A DNA stretch of 64,000 nucleotides, taken from contig WRLP01000009.1 in NCBI GenBank assembly GCA_009777535.1, positions 29,050 to 93,049 on the forward strand, written 5' to 3'. This DNA is from Treponema sp. GTDB lineage: Bacteria > Spirochaetota > Spirochaetia > Treponematales > Breznakiellaceae. Below the pieces are notes generated by a model. It was not told the origin of the DNA. It ran no database searches and saw only the letters and a program-made list of their open reading frames with translations. Position 1 is the first letter of the stretch; every line of letters begins with the position of its first letter. The position numbers were made by a program, and so were the translations under genes. Positions 17,221 to 26,443 of the stretch are shown here, piece after piece.

Positions 17221-17252
17221 TTATCAAAAATATATAATACTGATAGTGATAA
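17221..17252. promoter_or_regulatory. Inverted repeat between Fe-S protein and Crp/Fnr genes
   Basis: ttatca (17221-17226) and tgataa (17247-17252) form a dyad in the 89-base divergent promoter region, with an extra tgatag half at 17241-17246. The halves resemble the TTGAT/ATCAA elements of Fnr sites, but the spacing is longer than normal. The operator role is tentative. Confidence 0.25.
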
Positions 17253-17283
17253 TTCGGTTGTATTTCCAACAAAAGGGGAAAAA

Positions 17284-17967
17284 ATGAAAAAAAAATATCC
17301 GGATAATTGCATTCTCTTTGCCGGAATTGATGAATCGGACATTAGAGCCCTTCTAGACTGCCTGTCCGCCAGGCAAAGGCGCTTTAAGAAAAACAGTTTT
17401 ATATTTGATGCAGGAGATAAAATAGAATCCATTGGCATTGTGTTAAGCGGCGCGGTTCATGTTTTGCGGGAAGATTTTTGGGGAAAGCGGAAAATTGTAG
17501 CGCGCCTGGAAGGCGGCGGATTGTTTGGCGAAGCCTTTGCCTGTGCGGGAACAGAGGAAATTCCCGTCAGCGTTATGGCCGCTGAAGATACGGAAGTTTT
17601 GTTTGTAAACAGCGGGCGGATTATCAGATCCTGTCAGTCGGCCTGCGCTTATCATACGGCCCTGATTAAAAATTTGATATTGCTGCTGGCGGAGAAAAAT
17701 ATTGCATTGATACAAAAGCTGGAATGTATCACACAGCCAACCACCCGCGAAAAGCTGTTGACGTATCTGTCCGAACAGGCTCATCTTGCCGCGAAAAATT
17801 CATTCAGCATACCATTTAACCGCGAAGAACTTGCCGACTATCTTTCGGTGGAGCGCAGCGCAATGTCGGCGGAGCTGTCAAAAATGAAGAACGACGGCTT
17901 AATTCTTTACAAAAAAAATCATTTTGAACTGCTTAAAGGGGCTTTGGCTCCTTATGACTGCTTATAA
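17284..17967 (+). CDS. Crp/Fnr family transcriptional regulator
   Basis: The product is 227 residues: a cyclic-nucleotide-binding-type beta barrel (about 15-130, with GGGLFGEAFAC) and a winged helix (NREELADYLSVERSAMSAEL near 180-199). No N-terminal Cys cluster of true Fnr is seen, so an Fe-S oxygen sensor is unlikely; ligand binding is unknown. It lies divergent from the Fe-S protein and probably controls it in response to redox or nitrosative stress, as in similar anaerobe loci. The ATG at 17284 follows AAGGGGAA. Confidence 0.85.
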   Translation: MKKKYPDNCILFAGIDESDIRALLDCLSARQRRFKKNSFIFDAGDKIESIGIVLSGAVHVLREDFWGKRKIVARLEGGGLFGEAFACAGTEEIPVSVMAAEDTEVLFVNSGRIIRSCQSACAYHTALIKNLILLLAEKNIALIQKLECITQPTTREKLLTYLSEQAHLAAKNSFSIPFNREELADYLSVERSAMSAELSKMKNDGLILYKKNHFELLKGALAPYDCL

Positions 17968-18024
17968 TTATGAGAATATATATGATATACTGTTAAAACA
18001 CGGTTCTAAAGGAGGTAATTTTTT

Positions 18025-18240
18025 ATGAAAGTTACGCTTGAACAAACAGAAAAATTGTTAAAGGGCGATCAAAAATTTGAACAGTTTGCGTTTTCCATGC
18101 TGTTGACGTTTTTGAGAGAGCGTTATGCGAAAGACCCGTCGCAGGTTACGGTTGAAAGCAGCGCCGGGGAGATAAATGCGTTTCTCGGCAAAAACCAGGC
18201 GGTTATGGCAGAGGACTATGCCATAATAGAAAGTTTATAA
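18025..18240 (+). CDS. Small conserved-looking protein, unknown
   Basis: The product is 71 residues, mostly helical (TLEQTEKLLKGDQKFEQFAF). A near-perfect AAAGGAGGT site precedes the ATG, indicating strong translation. No domain is recognised. The next gene starts 13 bases after its stop and the two are surely cotranscribed. Confidence 0.7.
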   Translation: MKVTLEQTEKLLKGDQKFEQFAFSMLLTFLRERYAKDPSQVTVESSAGEINAFLGKNQAVMAEDYAIIESL

Positions 18241-18253
18241 AAGAGGTAAGGAT

Positions 18254-19216
18254 ATGTTAATATCATTTGAAGAAACATCAAAACTAATTGAAGACGGGAA
18301 GTTGCTCCATATAGCCGGAACCGAGGCGCTGCTTAAAAAGCTGCCGAGGGGGAGATGGATTGGCGGTTCTACTGAATATTTTATGACAAAAGACGGCGGT
18401 AAAGTTTCCGGAAACTTGTTGTTTGTTACAGAATTTTCCTATAAAGATTTTGTTATTAAATCATACAGTGTGGAGGATATAAGCCAAATAACGAAGGACT
18501 CTTTTGACAACGGCTTTTCCATTCTGATTATACCGTTTGACAGCGACGTGCATAAGGAGTACGCATACAAAGCCGCAGGATATGAAAAAATGTTTTTGCG
18601 CAATATTGTCGGCTGGATTTCCGGCTTAAATTTGAATGTTCCGGGTCAGACACCGATAGCTGTAAACGGGAGCTCGCAGAAGGTGTTTACAGACAAAGCG
18701 GTGGCGCTGCACATACAAACACCGGCAGAAAAGACCGTATCTGTCAATATCATCAATATTTTTAAACAGAACGACACTTCGCCGGTAATGGAATTTATGG
18801 AAGATGGGTTCTCGGTAAAAAAATGCCGTGTAGACGGCAATGAGGTATTACTGGCCGACTATATTAAGGAAAACGCCATAGACACCAAACTTCCGATTGT
18901 CGGAGACTATTCGGGAAACGGCGTTAACATTTCTTTTAAATCCATTGAGAACGGAGTCGTAAATTTCTACGCGCCTGTGTTCAGGGGAATTAAATACCGG
19001 ATTGCGAAAGCAGTATGGAATTATGAAAGTTTGTTCAACAAAAGCATTGCCAAACACAGCCATTCATCGGCCGTGTTTTCCTGCAACTGTGTTCTGAATT
19101 TTCTTTATGGCGAACTTGAGAATAAAAAAATAGAAGCGTTTACCGGCCCGATTACATTTGGCGAGATTGCCTACCAGCTTGTAAATCAGACTCTGGTATA
19201 CGTGTCTATTTTTTAA
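18254..19216 (+). CDS. Unknown protein of the FIST/kinase cluster
   Basis: The product is 320 residues with no signal peptide or membrane segment. It has alternating strands and helices; [13 protein letters not shown] near 30 and a Cys pair in the last 60 residues (FSCNCVLNF) stand out. I do not recognise a named function. It begins after the 71-residue protein with a GAGGTAAG ribosome site, and its last 11 bases overlap the end of the convergent hybrid kinase gene. The context suggests a role in the signalling carried by the kinase and FIST protein. Confidence 0.75.
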   Translation: MLISFEETSKLIEDGKLLHIAGTEALLKKLPRGRWIGGSTEYFMTKDGGKVSGNLLFVTEFSYKDFVIKSYSVEDISQITKDSFDNGFSILIIPFDSDVHKEYAYKAAGYEKMFLRNIVGWISGLNLNVPGQTPIAVNGSSQKVFTDKAVALHIQTPAEKTVSVNIINIFKQNDTSPVMEFMEDGFSVKKCRVDGNEVLLADYIKENAIDTKLPIVGDYSGNGVNISFKSIENGVVNFYAPVFRGIKYRIAKAVWNYESLFNKSIAKHSHSSAVFSCNCVLNFLYGELENKKIEAFTGPITFGEIAYQLVNQTLVYVSIF

Positions 19217-20912
19217 TAATTTTGCTTTTTGGGAGCCATTTGTAAAGGCACATATTCATAAGTTGCGCGTCTATGGGTTTTGCAAGAAAGTCATTTATGC
19301 CGCTGCTTAAAAACATTTCCTGCGCTTCGACTGTAGCGTTCGCCGTCAGGGCAATTATTGGCACGTCCGCCCAGTGACCGCCCAGTTTTCTTAGCTCCAG
19401 TGTTGTTTCGATACCGTCTATTCCGGGCATCATGTGATCCATAAAAACGATGTCAAACTCCGTTTGCTTTGCAGACTCGATCGCTCCATGCCCGCTTGTT
19501 ACTGAAGCAACTGTTATGCCGTATTCTTCAAGCATTGCTCCGGCAACCAGTAAATTTATCTCAATATCATCAACGATCAATGCCGAAGCGCACGGAGAAG
19601 TAAATTGAATAAACTCATACCCGCTGTTTTTGATGCCGGAGAGGTCTCCTTCGACCACAGGAAATATGGCTGAAAAAACAGAGCCTTTTCCGTATGTGCT
19701 TTTGACTTCCAAACTGCCGTTCATGATCTTGCATACACGGTGCGTGATTGAAAGCCCGAGTCCGGTTCCCACGATGTTCTTGTTGGCAACTTTGTCGAAC
19801 TGTTTGAAAGGCGTAAAAATTCTTTCTATATCTTCTTCCTTGATTCCAATGCCTGTATCCTCAACGTCGAACCGAAGCCAGTCGGCACTGGGGCAGTTTA
19901 CATTTAATGCGACGAACCCTTCTTTCGTGTATTTTAATGAGTTAGACAATAGATTCATAATAACCTGCTTCATTCTGTCTTCATCAGAAAAAATCACTTT
20001 GGGAACTTTCGGATCAACATGGACACGAAAATCCAGTTCCTTTTGGGCAAACAAGACATTAAAAATCGACTTGATATGCTCTATCATTTGCCCAAGATCA
20101 AAACATTCATTTGAGAGTTCGAATTTTCCTGCTTCAATTTTAGAAAAGTCCAGAATATCGTTTACAAGAGCAAGTAAAGCCTTTGATGATTTATTGATAT
20201 TGCTTGATATAAATATTTGCTGCTCGTTGAGCTCGGTTTTTTTCAGCATGTCTGTCATGCCGATGATCGCGTTCATGGGCGTTCTGATTTCGTGCGACAT
20301 TGTCGCTAAAAAGTCAGATTTAGCCTTATTTGCGGCATCGGCCTGATCCCTTGCGTTAATAATGTCGGTTAGGTCATTCATGATAACAAGAATGCCGTCG
20401 CAGTCTTTTTTTCCGTAAGAAAACGGTACGATATTTACGGCATAGTCACGTGCCTTTCCCGACCTGTCAATATCGATTTTTTCGTTTGACGACTGAATTG
20501 TATTGGTTTTCAACGCAGCGCAGAACATTCCTTCCATGCGAATAATCCATTCTTCGTTTGAAAATGCAGAAAATATCTGCCGGAAAGATTTGTCTCTAAG
20601 GAAGCCGGCATTCTCTATACCGGCCAGTTCCAGGAATGACTGGGTAGACAGTATAAATACGGCGTCACTGCTGAAAAGAACAATGGGAATCGGCGTATTG
20701 TCTATAATAACCTGAATGTGTTTGTCTTGTTTGGTTTTTTCGGCGGCAATTACCGCGCTTAGGTTGGCCTTGGCATTGGAAACATTCCGGAATTTTTCCA
20801 TCGTGTTATTTGCCATTGCAAGCTGCCGGTTTAACTTTTTATTTTCAAGACTGAGCCGGTTTATTTCCTTCAGCAAATCTTCTTTTTCGGCCAAATTACC
20901 TTGTCTGCCCAT
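19206..20912 (-). CDS. PAS-containing hybrid histidine kinase
   Basis: The product is 568 residues. A coiled coil (about 10-60) leads to a PAS domain (about 65-190), then HisKA with the phospho-His in [11 protein letters not shown], an HATPase domain (N-box [10 protein letters not shown]1 VEDTGIGI, G2 GTGLGLS) and a C-terminal receiver with the phospho-Asp in FMDHMMPG. No membrane segment is present, so it is a cytosolic sensor. No DNA-binding output is linked; the signal probably passes to a phosphotransfer or response regulator elsewhere. It follows the FIST gene by 36 bases, suggesting that FIST supplies the sensed signal. AAGGGG precedes the ATG at 20912; a TTG at 20933 is an alternative. 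Confidence 0.88.
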   Translation of the reverse strand: MGRQGNLAEKEDLLKEINRLSLENKKLNRQLAMANNTMEKFRNVSNAKANLSAVIAAEKTKQDKHIQVIIDNTPIPIVLFSSDAVFILSTQSFLELAGIENAGFLRDKSFRQIFSAFSNEEWIIRMEGMFCAALKTNTIQSSNEKIDIDRSGKARDYAVNIVPFSYGKKDCDGILVIMNDLTDIINARDQADAANKAKSDFLATMSHEIRTPMNAIIGMTDMLKKTELNEQQIFISSNINKSSKALLALVNDILDFSKIEAGKFELSNECFDLGQMIEHIKSIFNVLFAQKELDFRVHVDPKVPKVIFSDEDRMKQVIMNLLSNSLKYTKEGFVALNVNCPSADWLRFDVEDTGIGIKEEDIERIFTPFKQFDKVANKNIVGTGLGLSITHRVCKIMNGSLEVKSTYGKGSVFSAIFPVVEGDLSGIKNSGYEFIQFTSPCASALIVDDIEINLLVAGAMLEEYGITVASVTSGHGAIESAKQTEFDIVFMDHMMPGIDGIETTLELRKLGGHWADVPIIALTANATVEAQEMFLSSGINDFLAKPIDAQLMNMCLYKWLPKSKIIKK

Positions 20913-20948
20913 TTTTGCTGCCCCTTTTTGCAATTATCTCCGCCTAAT

Positions 20949-22103
20949 TCAAAACGCGCAGGCAATAACAGTATTATTATGAAAACTGTTAGTGTTAGCC
21001 GCGTCGTGTAACGGGCAAATTTCCCCTCCGGAATATGCAAAAATAAACGGCACTTTGTCGCCGATGTTCTCATTCACTTTTTCCGTTTCTGCCGAAATAT
21101 CCGTACCAAGGGCGTAGCTGCGGGCCAGGCATGAGTACAACAGGAGCGTACTTATCCCTTTTTCAGCTAATATGCTTTTAATTGTGCGCACCGTGGTGTT
21201 AACCACGTCGTCTTTGTCCCAGGTTCCAAGGCTGAATTTTGTTCCTTCGGGCATTAGGCCCCCGCATATCCCGTATCCGTCTTTGCTCCAGGACAGCAAT
21301 ACCCTGGAGACGGGAATACCCTCGCCTGTGTAATCTAGAATAAACGGAACCGAATGGAGTACATCGCTGATTTTGCCGCCATTGGCCAGACCCAGGGTCT
21401 CCATGTATTCAATAATGGGAAAGCCGTTTACTTCTTTTAGCAGATTCCCTTCCGATTTGGTGATCATCGCCGTTTGCGCAAGAATGTACTCAGGAGAAAA
21501 TGACGCATAAATAAATTTAGGGTTGATGTTCCCGCTTGCCGCGATGATGCCGTATATATTCTTTTCAACCTTGTCGTTGAATATGCTGAAGCTGTGCTCA
21601 TAATCCGGGGTATCGTCTATGGCAAGAGTGCCGAAATTCGGAACCCCGCCGGATACTTTGTTTAATGCATCGACATAGTGGTCTCCCGCAAAATTTAGCA
21701 TAAGCGGTGCCGCGCTTATTATTAATTTCGGTTTTTCAGAATGACCTGCCAGGGCGTTTTTGTACATCTCGGCAAAAGGCGCTTCCAGGTTGTCTTTTAT
21801 GGACGGCGAGCAGGCAGCGGTAAAAACAGCGTCGTCGGAGGTGATCATTAAAATCGCCATTTCCAGCTGACCGGCGCCACGGTTTGTAGAGATCGCAGTG
21901 GTTGTGGTGCCGATGATGGGGAAATTAAGTTTTTTGTAAAGCTCTGCTATTATGCCGTTTGTGGCAAATTCATAGTAACAGGTAACAACAGCCACGGTAC
22001 TGTTTAAGCAGTTTTCTTTTGGCTTAAGCTGTGCAAGTATTTCCGATACGGCTGTTTCCGCATCATCAATTTCGCTGGTGAATGCTGTATAAGACTTAAT
22101 CAT
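20949..22103 (-). CDS. FIST-domain sensor protein
   Basis: The product is 384 residues. A FIST_N domain (about 25-215, with VVTCYYEFATNG and IGTTTTAIS) is followed by a FIST_C domain (about 220-370). FIST proteins are cytosolic sensors proposed to bind small ligands such as amino acids, usually beside kinases or chemoreceptors. GGAGGT lies 6 bases before the ATG. It is first in a two-gene unit with the hybrid kinase downstream, the arrangement typical of FIST signalling. Confidence 0.85.
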   Translation of the reverse strand: MIKSYTAFTSEIDDAETAVSEILAQLKPKENCLNSTVAVVTCYYEFATNGIIAELYKKLNFPIIGTTTTAISTNRGAGQLEMAILMITSDDAVFTAACSPSIKDNLEAPFAEMYKNALAGHSEKPKLIISAAPLMLNFAGDHYVDALNKVSGGVPNFGTLAIDDTPDYEHSFSIFNDKVEKNIYGIIAASGNINPKFIYASFSPEYILAQTAMITKSEGNLLKEVNGFPIIEYMETLGLANGGKISDVLHSVPFILDYTGEGIPVSRVLLSWSKDGYGICGGLMPEGTKFSLGTWDKDDVVNTTVRTIKSILAEKGISTLLLYSCLARSYALGTDISAETEKVNENIGDKVPFIFAYSGGEICPLHDAANTNSFHNNTVIACAF

Positions 22104-22227
22104 GATTTACCTCCGTCTATATTGTCGCATAGTATACAGAAACTGTGAAGAGCTTTTTGTGAACAATATTCAGTGATTGTAATGCTGCCATAATAAAGAT
22201 ATGATTCCTGTAATTAGGGTTATTTTT

Positions 22228-22980
22228 ATGAATATTTCCGTACAGCATATTACAAAAACTTATAACACGGGGAAAAAAGCGCTGGACGATGTATCAATCG
22301 AAATTACCAGTCCGGCTATGATAGGGCTGGTTGGGCCAAACGGCGCCGGAAAGAGCACCCTGATGAAGCTGCTGGTCGCTGCCCTTCTGCCCACTTCCGG
22401 CAAATTATTGCTTGATGGCGAACCCATGCAATCGAAGGAAAAGCGCCTCAAAAGCATGTTGGGTTATCTGCCCCAGGCCTTTGGCCTGTACGACGAGCTG
22501 ACTGTCTGGCAGTTTCTTGATTATATGGCGGCTTTAAAGCAAATAACAAATAAAAAAGAACAGATAACAAAGGTAATTCAAGAGACCAATCTTGGCGAAA
22601 TGAAGAGGGCTAAAATCAGAACCCTGTCCGGCGGGCAAAGGCAGCGTGTCGGCATAGCCCAGGCGCTGTTAGGCGATCCGGCGCTGCTTATTCTTGATGA
22701 ACCCACCGTCGGACTGGATCCGGAGGAAAGAAGAAAGTTCCGCAATTTGTTTTCGCAAAGCGCCAAAAGCAATATTGATAAAATTGTTCTGCTTTCAACG
22801 CATATTATCGAAGATGTTCAGGCGGTGTGCGGCAGGATTATTGTTATAAACCACGGAAAAATTTTGTTCGATGGCAGGCCGGAAGAGTTAATTAAGGCGG
22901 CGGCGGAACATGGCGGCAATAAAGATCCGTCGCTGGAAGATGGTTATTTGCATCTCATCGAGAACGGCGCCCAACAATGA
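22228..22980 (+). CDS. ABC-2 type transporter ATP-binding protein
   Basis: The product is 250 residues. Walker A is GPNGAGKST (about 36-44), the signature LSGGQRQRVGIAQAL and Walker B LLILDEPTVGLD. The shape (MNISVQHITKTYNTG at the start) is that of the CcmA-like export ATPases. An in-frame ATG at 22201 is possible, but homologous proteins start near 22228. Its TGA overlaps the next ATG (ATGA), so it drives the fused permease-peptidase. Confidence 0.9.
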   Translation: MNISVQHITKTYNTGKKALDDVSIEITSPAMIGLVGPNGAGKSTLMKLLVAALLPTSGKLLLDGEPMQSKEKRLKSMLGYLPQAFGLYDELTVWQFLDYMAALKQITNKKEQITKVIQETNLGEMKRAKIRTLSGGQRQRVGIAQALLGDPALLILDEPTVGLDPEERRKFRNLFSQSAKSNIDKIVLLSTHIIEDVQAVCGRIIVINHGKILFDGRPEELIKAAAEHGGNKDPSLEDGYLHLIENGAQQ

Positions 22981-25163
22981 ATTTTCTTTCGTTAGCGCGT
23001 GTAGAAATAAACAGAATCTTCAGAGCGAAGCATACATGGCTCTTTGTGGCGCTTACAATCTTCTCTCCCGTATTCGGCCTTACAATTTTCAAGATGAACG
23101 AAGTAGAAACAGCCGGTACGCAATTAATTATCAATCCGCTGCTTACAGGCGCTGTTGGCTCTGCGCTTCTCTTTGCCTTATTCACTCTGCTGGAACTGGA
23201 CAGGGTAAACAAGTACAGGGTTTCCGCCCTGACAGATACAATAATATCTCCTGTTACGCTGCATATTGCAAAAATGATCGCCGTCTTTTCTGTTGCATTA
23301 TTTACCGGCCTTATAACAATCCTTGCCTATTTTCCATACACCATGATAAAAATGGAATCTTTTGCCGATCCTGTATTGTATGTATCAGCATATTCTCTTT
23401 TTATGATACCCGCCATGTGTTTTGGTAGTTTGTTTGCGGCTATCTTTCATCAGATATTTAGACGGGCGGATATTTCCTTTATAATGGCGGCAGCCTGCGT
23501 ACTGGCAAGTTTTTATTTTTTTTCAACCGGCGATATTTTGTTAACCTGGGTTATTACCAATATTCCGGTGTTTTCTGATGGATTTGGCAATATAAGGCCG
23601 ATTAGAATGGGACTGTACAACCGGTTGTTCTGGCTTTTGTTTTTAACTGGCTCATGGATCATATCCCTGTTATGCACAAGAAGGTACGAAAAAGGCATTT
23701 TTGGTTCTCTTGTTTACAACAGTAAAAAATGGTATGTCCCATTATTGGGGGCGTTGTTGCTGCTGTTTAGCATAAACCATTACCGCAATCAGCCGTTTTT
23801 TAACAAAGCCCCGCTGGAAATAGACTGGAGCGGGATTGATTCTGTTCATGAAATAAACTCAGGGTTAAATGTATTATCCGCAACTGCTCATGTAATACCG
23901 GATTTTAACATGGGAACACTGTATGGTGAAATAAGGTATATTATCGGCGAAGATTGCGCTTACGGCATAAAAAGAATGAATATTAATTGCGGGTATAGTA
24001 TTTACAGCATGACGGCTGACGGCATATCTATTGGATCCACCGATTTGGCCAATGATCAGTTTTATACAAAAATTATTGAGATTGATATCCCGGAAGGAAC
24101 AAAAGAGTTAAAAATAGAATATGGCGGTTATCCCATGCTCTGGGGAGCGTCAAAATTGGGCTTTTTAGGCGTGGAAATCAGCCGGCATAATGTTGAACTT
24201 CGGGTGAGTTCGCTCATTCCTGATATGCGTTTAAAAGAAACAAAAACAGAAGTCCGTGTTGTTTTACCTGGCAATTTTATTCCCCTGCCTTCGAGTTTGA
24301 TCCCAACTGTTATTGACGGTGTCGATAATGGTGACGGTACCAAAACATGGGTAATTACCCACCCCAAGGTCGATTACATCGAATTTTTCGCAGCGGACTA
24401 TGTTAGCAGAATAGTTGATGTAACAGGATCAACGGCAGGTTCAATGACCGTGGAGTTTTTTTATCACAGAAACTTTCACAGTCTTTTGGAAGAGCATGGC
24501 ATAGATGAAGTTCTTGCCGATGTTTTTAATTTTTGCATCGAACGTTTCGGGCCCCTGCATTTTTTGCAGGACAATTATCTAAGGCTCATTATGACATCGG
24601 CATATAACTTTGGCGGCGGTGCGGTACAGGGCTTAAGCGACATGAGTGAAACTACCTTTTCCATTTATTCGCTGACCGATCCCTGGAAGGGCGCTACAGG
24701 CATGGAAATTCTTGCCCATGAAATCATTCATCAGTGGTGGGGGCTTAACCGGGTGATTTGGGACGATTTTGATGATTTTCCCGCCTGGACATCGGAGGGG
24801 ATTACCGTTTATTCAACCTATCGATTGTACAAGGAAAAATACGGCGAAGAATACGTGCAGGCAAACTATGTTGATAAATGGAAGCAGTCTGTTGAAGAAA
24901 TGAACCGCAATTTCTACCGCCGCCGCCCTGAATATCTCGAAATATTGCCGCAGCGTTTCAGGGATATTATCAGTGTAAGTGAAAGGGGCGTCTTAAAATA
25001 TAACTATATGCCCTTGTTGATACATAGAGCTGCACAGCTTGCAGGCGGCGATGAAGCAATGGATAAGATATTATTTACTCTGGCGCAATCAAACAATTAC
25101 GAAAATCTGACATTCCAGGAATTTTTGGCAGCCTGCGGTTTATCCATGGAGGAGCTGCTTTAA
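22977..25163 (+). CDS. ABC-2 permease fused to M1-type metallopeptidase
   Basis: The product is 728 residues. The first third has about seven membrane segments typical of ABC-2 permeases. The rest is a soluble M1 (gluzincin) domain with the zinc motif HEIIH at about 581-585 and the third ligand in WTSEGITVY. That Glu is 22 residues past the second His, where the classic spacing is 18 between, so there is a small insertion. The GAMEN exopeptidase motif is absent (GGGAVQGLSDM instead), so standard aminopeptidase action is doubtful. Such fusions occur in Bacteroidota and spirochaetes without a defined substrate. A plausible role is trimming an exported peptide or handling membrane proteins. Confidence 0.85.
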   Translation: MNFLSLARVEINRIFRAKHTWLFVALTIFSPVFGLTIFKMNEVETAGTQLIINPLLTGAVGSALLFALFTLLELDRVNKYRVSALTDTIISPVTLHIAKMIAVFSVALFTGLITILAYFPYTMIKMESFADPVLYVSAYSLFMIPAMCFGSLFAAIFHQIFRRADISFIMAAACVLASFYFFSTGDILLTWVITNIPVFSDGFGNIRPIRMGLYNRLFWLLFLTGSWIISLLCTRRYEKGIFGSLVYNSKKWYVPLLGALLLLFSINHYRNQPFFNKAPLEIDWSGIDSVHEINSGLNVLSATAHVIPDFNMGTLYGEIRYIIGEDCAYGIKRMNINCGYSIYSMTADGISIGSTDLANDQFYTKIIEIDIPEGTKELKIEYGGYPMLWGASKLGFLGVEISRHNVELRVSSLIPDMRLKETKTEVRVVLPGNFIPLPSSLIPTVIDGVDNGDGTKTWVITHPKVDYIEFFAADYVSRIVDVTGSTAGSMTVEFFYHRNFHSLLEEHGIDEVLADVFNFCIERFGPLHFLQDNYLRLIMTSAYNFGGGAVQGLSDMSETTFSIYSLTDPWKGATGMEILAHEIIHQWWGLNRVIWDDFDDFPAWTSEGITVYSTYRLYKEKYGEEYVQANYVDKWKQSVEEMNRNFYRRRPEYLEILPQRFRDIISVSERGVLKYNYMPLLIHRAAQLAGGDEAMDKILFTLAQSNNYENLTFQEFLAACGLSMEELL

Positions 25164-25891
25164 TGCACAGAATTTTTTGGTATGAACTTAAAAGGTTAAT
25201 GTTTAACAGATTGTTTTTAGCTCTTTTAATAATAACCGGCTTGTACAGCTATATGACACTGAGCAGGGAAATAATCCTTGGGGTTGCCTTTACCGCTCCC
25301 TTTTCGCCCTGGAGTTTTAGCGCCTATCTTGCAAAGATACTGCCATTGTTGATACTCACCCTGCTGTTTTTTATTACCTTTATATACTCAAACCATGAAA
25401 AACAGGTCAGGCAGCTTACTTTCGCCACACCCGTCGATCCTTTTAAGTTCAATTTTGTTAAATACGCAAGCATAGCGGCAGGCTTTTTTGTAATAACGTT
25501 ATTTGTCATTCTGATGGGTATGGTATTTCTTGCTGTTCTGTTTCGTTTTTATCATTTTGGAGATTTTATCATTCCCATTGCGATAACAATAATTCCGTGT
25601 TTTCTGTTTGTCATTGGAGCCGGTTTGCTGCTGGGCGGAATACAGTATAATTTCCTGTATGTTTTGATGATCGCATTTCTTTTACCTGGCTTTCTGCCGC
25701 TGCCGCCTTTTTTCGATCTGTACGGAGGCAATTTTTTTACCTCACATCCGCTTACATTGCCTACGGGGCTTTATGGCGAGCCCGCGTTTACATTGCCGGC
25801 CTCTTTCATTTTGGGCAGAGTGTGTTACAGCGCTGCCGGCGTTTTGATGGTATTATTAGTTAGAAAATCAGCACAAAAGTGCCCATTGTAA
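25163..25891 (+). CDS. ABC-2 type permease, second subunit
   Basis: The product is 242 residues with about six membrane helices. It starts inside the stop of the preceding gene (TAATG), so it is coupled to it. With the ATPase and the permease-peptidase it would complete an asymmetric ABC exporter. Its last 32 bases overlap the end of the convergent EamA gene. Confidence 0.8.
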   Translation: MHRIFWYELKRLMFNRLFLALLIITGLYSYMTLSREIILGVAFTAPFSPWSFSAYLAKILPLLILTLLFFITFIYSNHEKQVRQLTFATPVDPFKFNFVKYASIAAGFFVITLFVILMGMVFLAVLFRFYHFGDFIIPIAITIIPCFLFVIGAGLLLGGIQYNFLYVLMIAFLLPGFLPLPPFFDLYGGNFFTSHPLTLPTGLYGEPAFTLPASFILGRVCYSAAGVLMVLLVRKSAQKCPL

Positions 25892-26273
25892 TTAATACTC
25901 CCCCAATAACTGTTTTTATTGTAACTGCCTCTTTTAACACAACAAATGCCATCACCATTCCGATAACCAGGCTGAATTTATCTATGGGGATTACTTTTGA
26001 TGCCTCGCCGATTTGCAGCGCCCTGAAATAAAAAAGCCACGACAATCCTGTTGTTATTCCTGATAATACCAAAAAAACTATGTTTTTCTGTCCAATGCCG
26101 GAAAATTCAGTATGCTTTCCTGTAATGAATACAATGGCCCAGGACATAATTAAAACAACAATGGTGCGAATTGCCGTTGCCAAATTTGAGTTTATGTTCT
26201 GAATGCCGATTTTTGCCAGTATTGATGTCAACGCGGCAAAAAAAGCCGATAATAGCGCAAATATAACCCACAT
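25860..26273 (-). CDS. Half-size EamA/DMT transporter
   Basis: The product is 137 residues: one EamA domain with four or five membrane helices. Most EamA proteins have two such domains, so this is the single-domain type that works as a dimer. PIDKFSLVIGMVMAFVVLKE is the characteristic helix pair. The substrate is unknown. The ATG at 26273 follows AGAGG; a frame to 26330 has no support. Confidence 0.75.
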   Translation of the reverse strand: MWVIFALLSAFFAALTSILAKIGIQNINSNLATAIRTIVVLIMSWAIVFITGKHTEFSGIGQKNIVFLVLSGITTGLSWLFYFRALQIGEASKVIPIDKFSLVIGMVMAFVVLKEAVTIKTVIGGVLITMGTFVLIF

Positions 26274-26443
26274 AATAACCTCTTGTTTTCCAGTTGGTCT
26301 TATTCTTAATACTAATGCAGTGTATATCACTTTGCAATATTTCTATTAAAATTTGTACTAGCAAGTGATAGTTATCTAAAATTTAGTTGTTGTTTTATCT
26401 CTTACCAGGATATATAATACAGTGTAAAAAGGAGGTTGTTATT

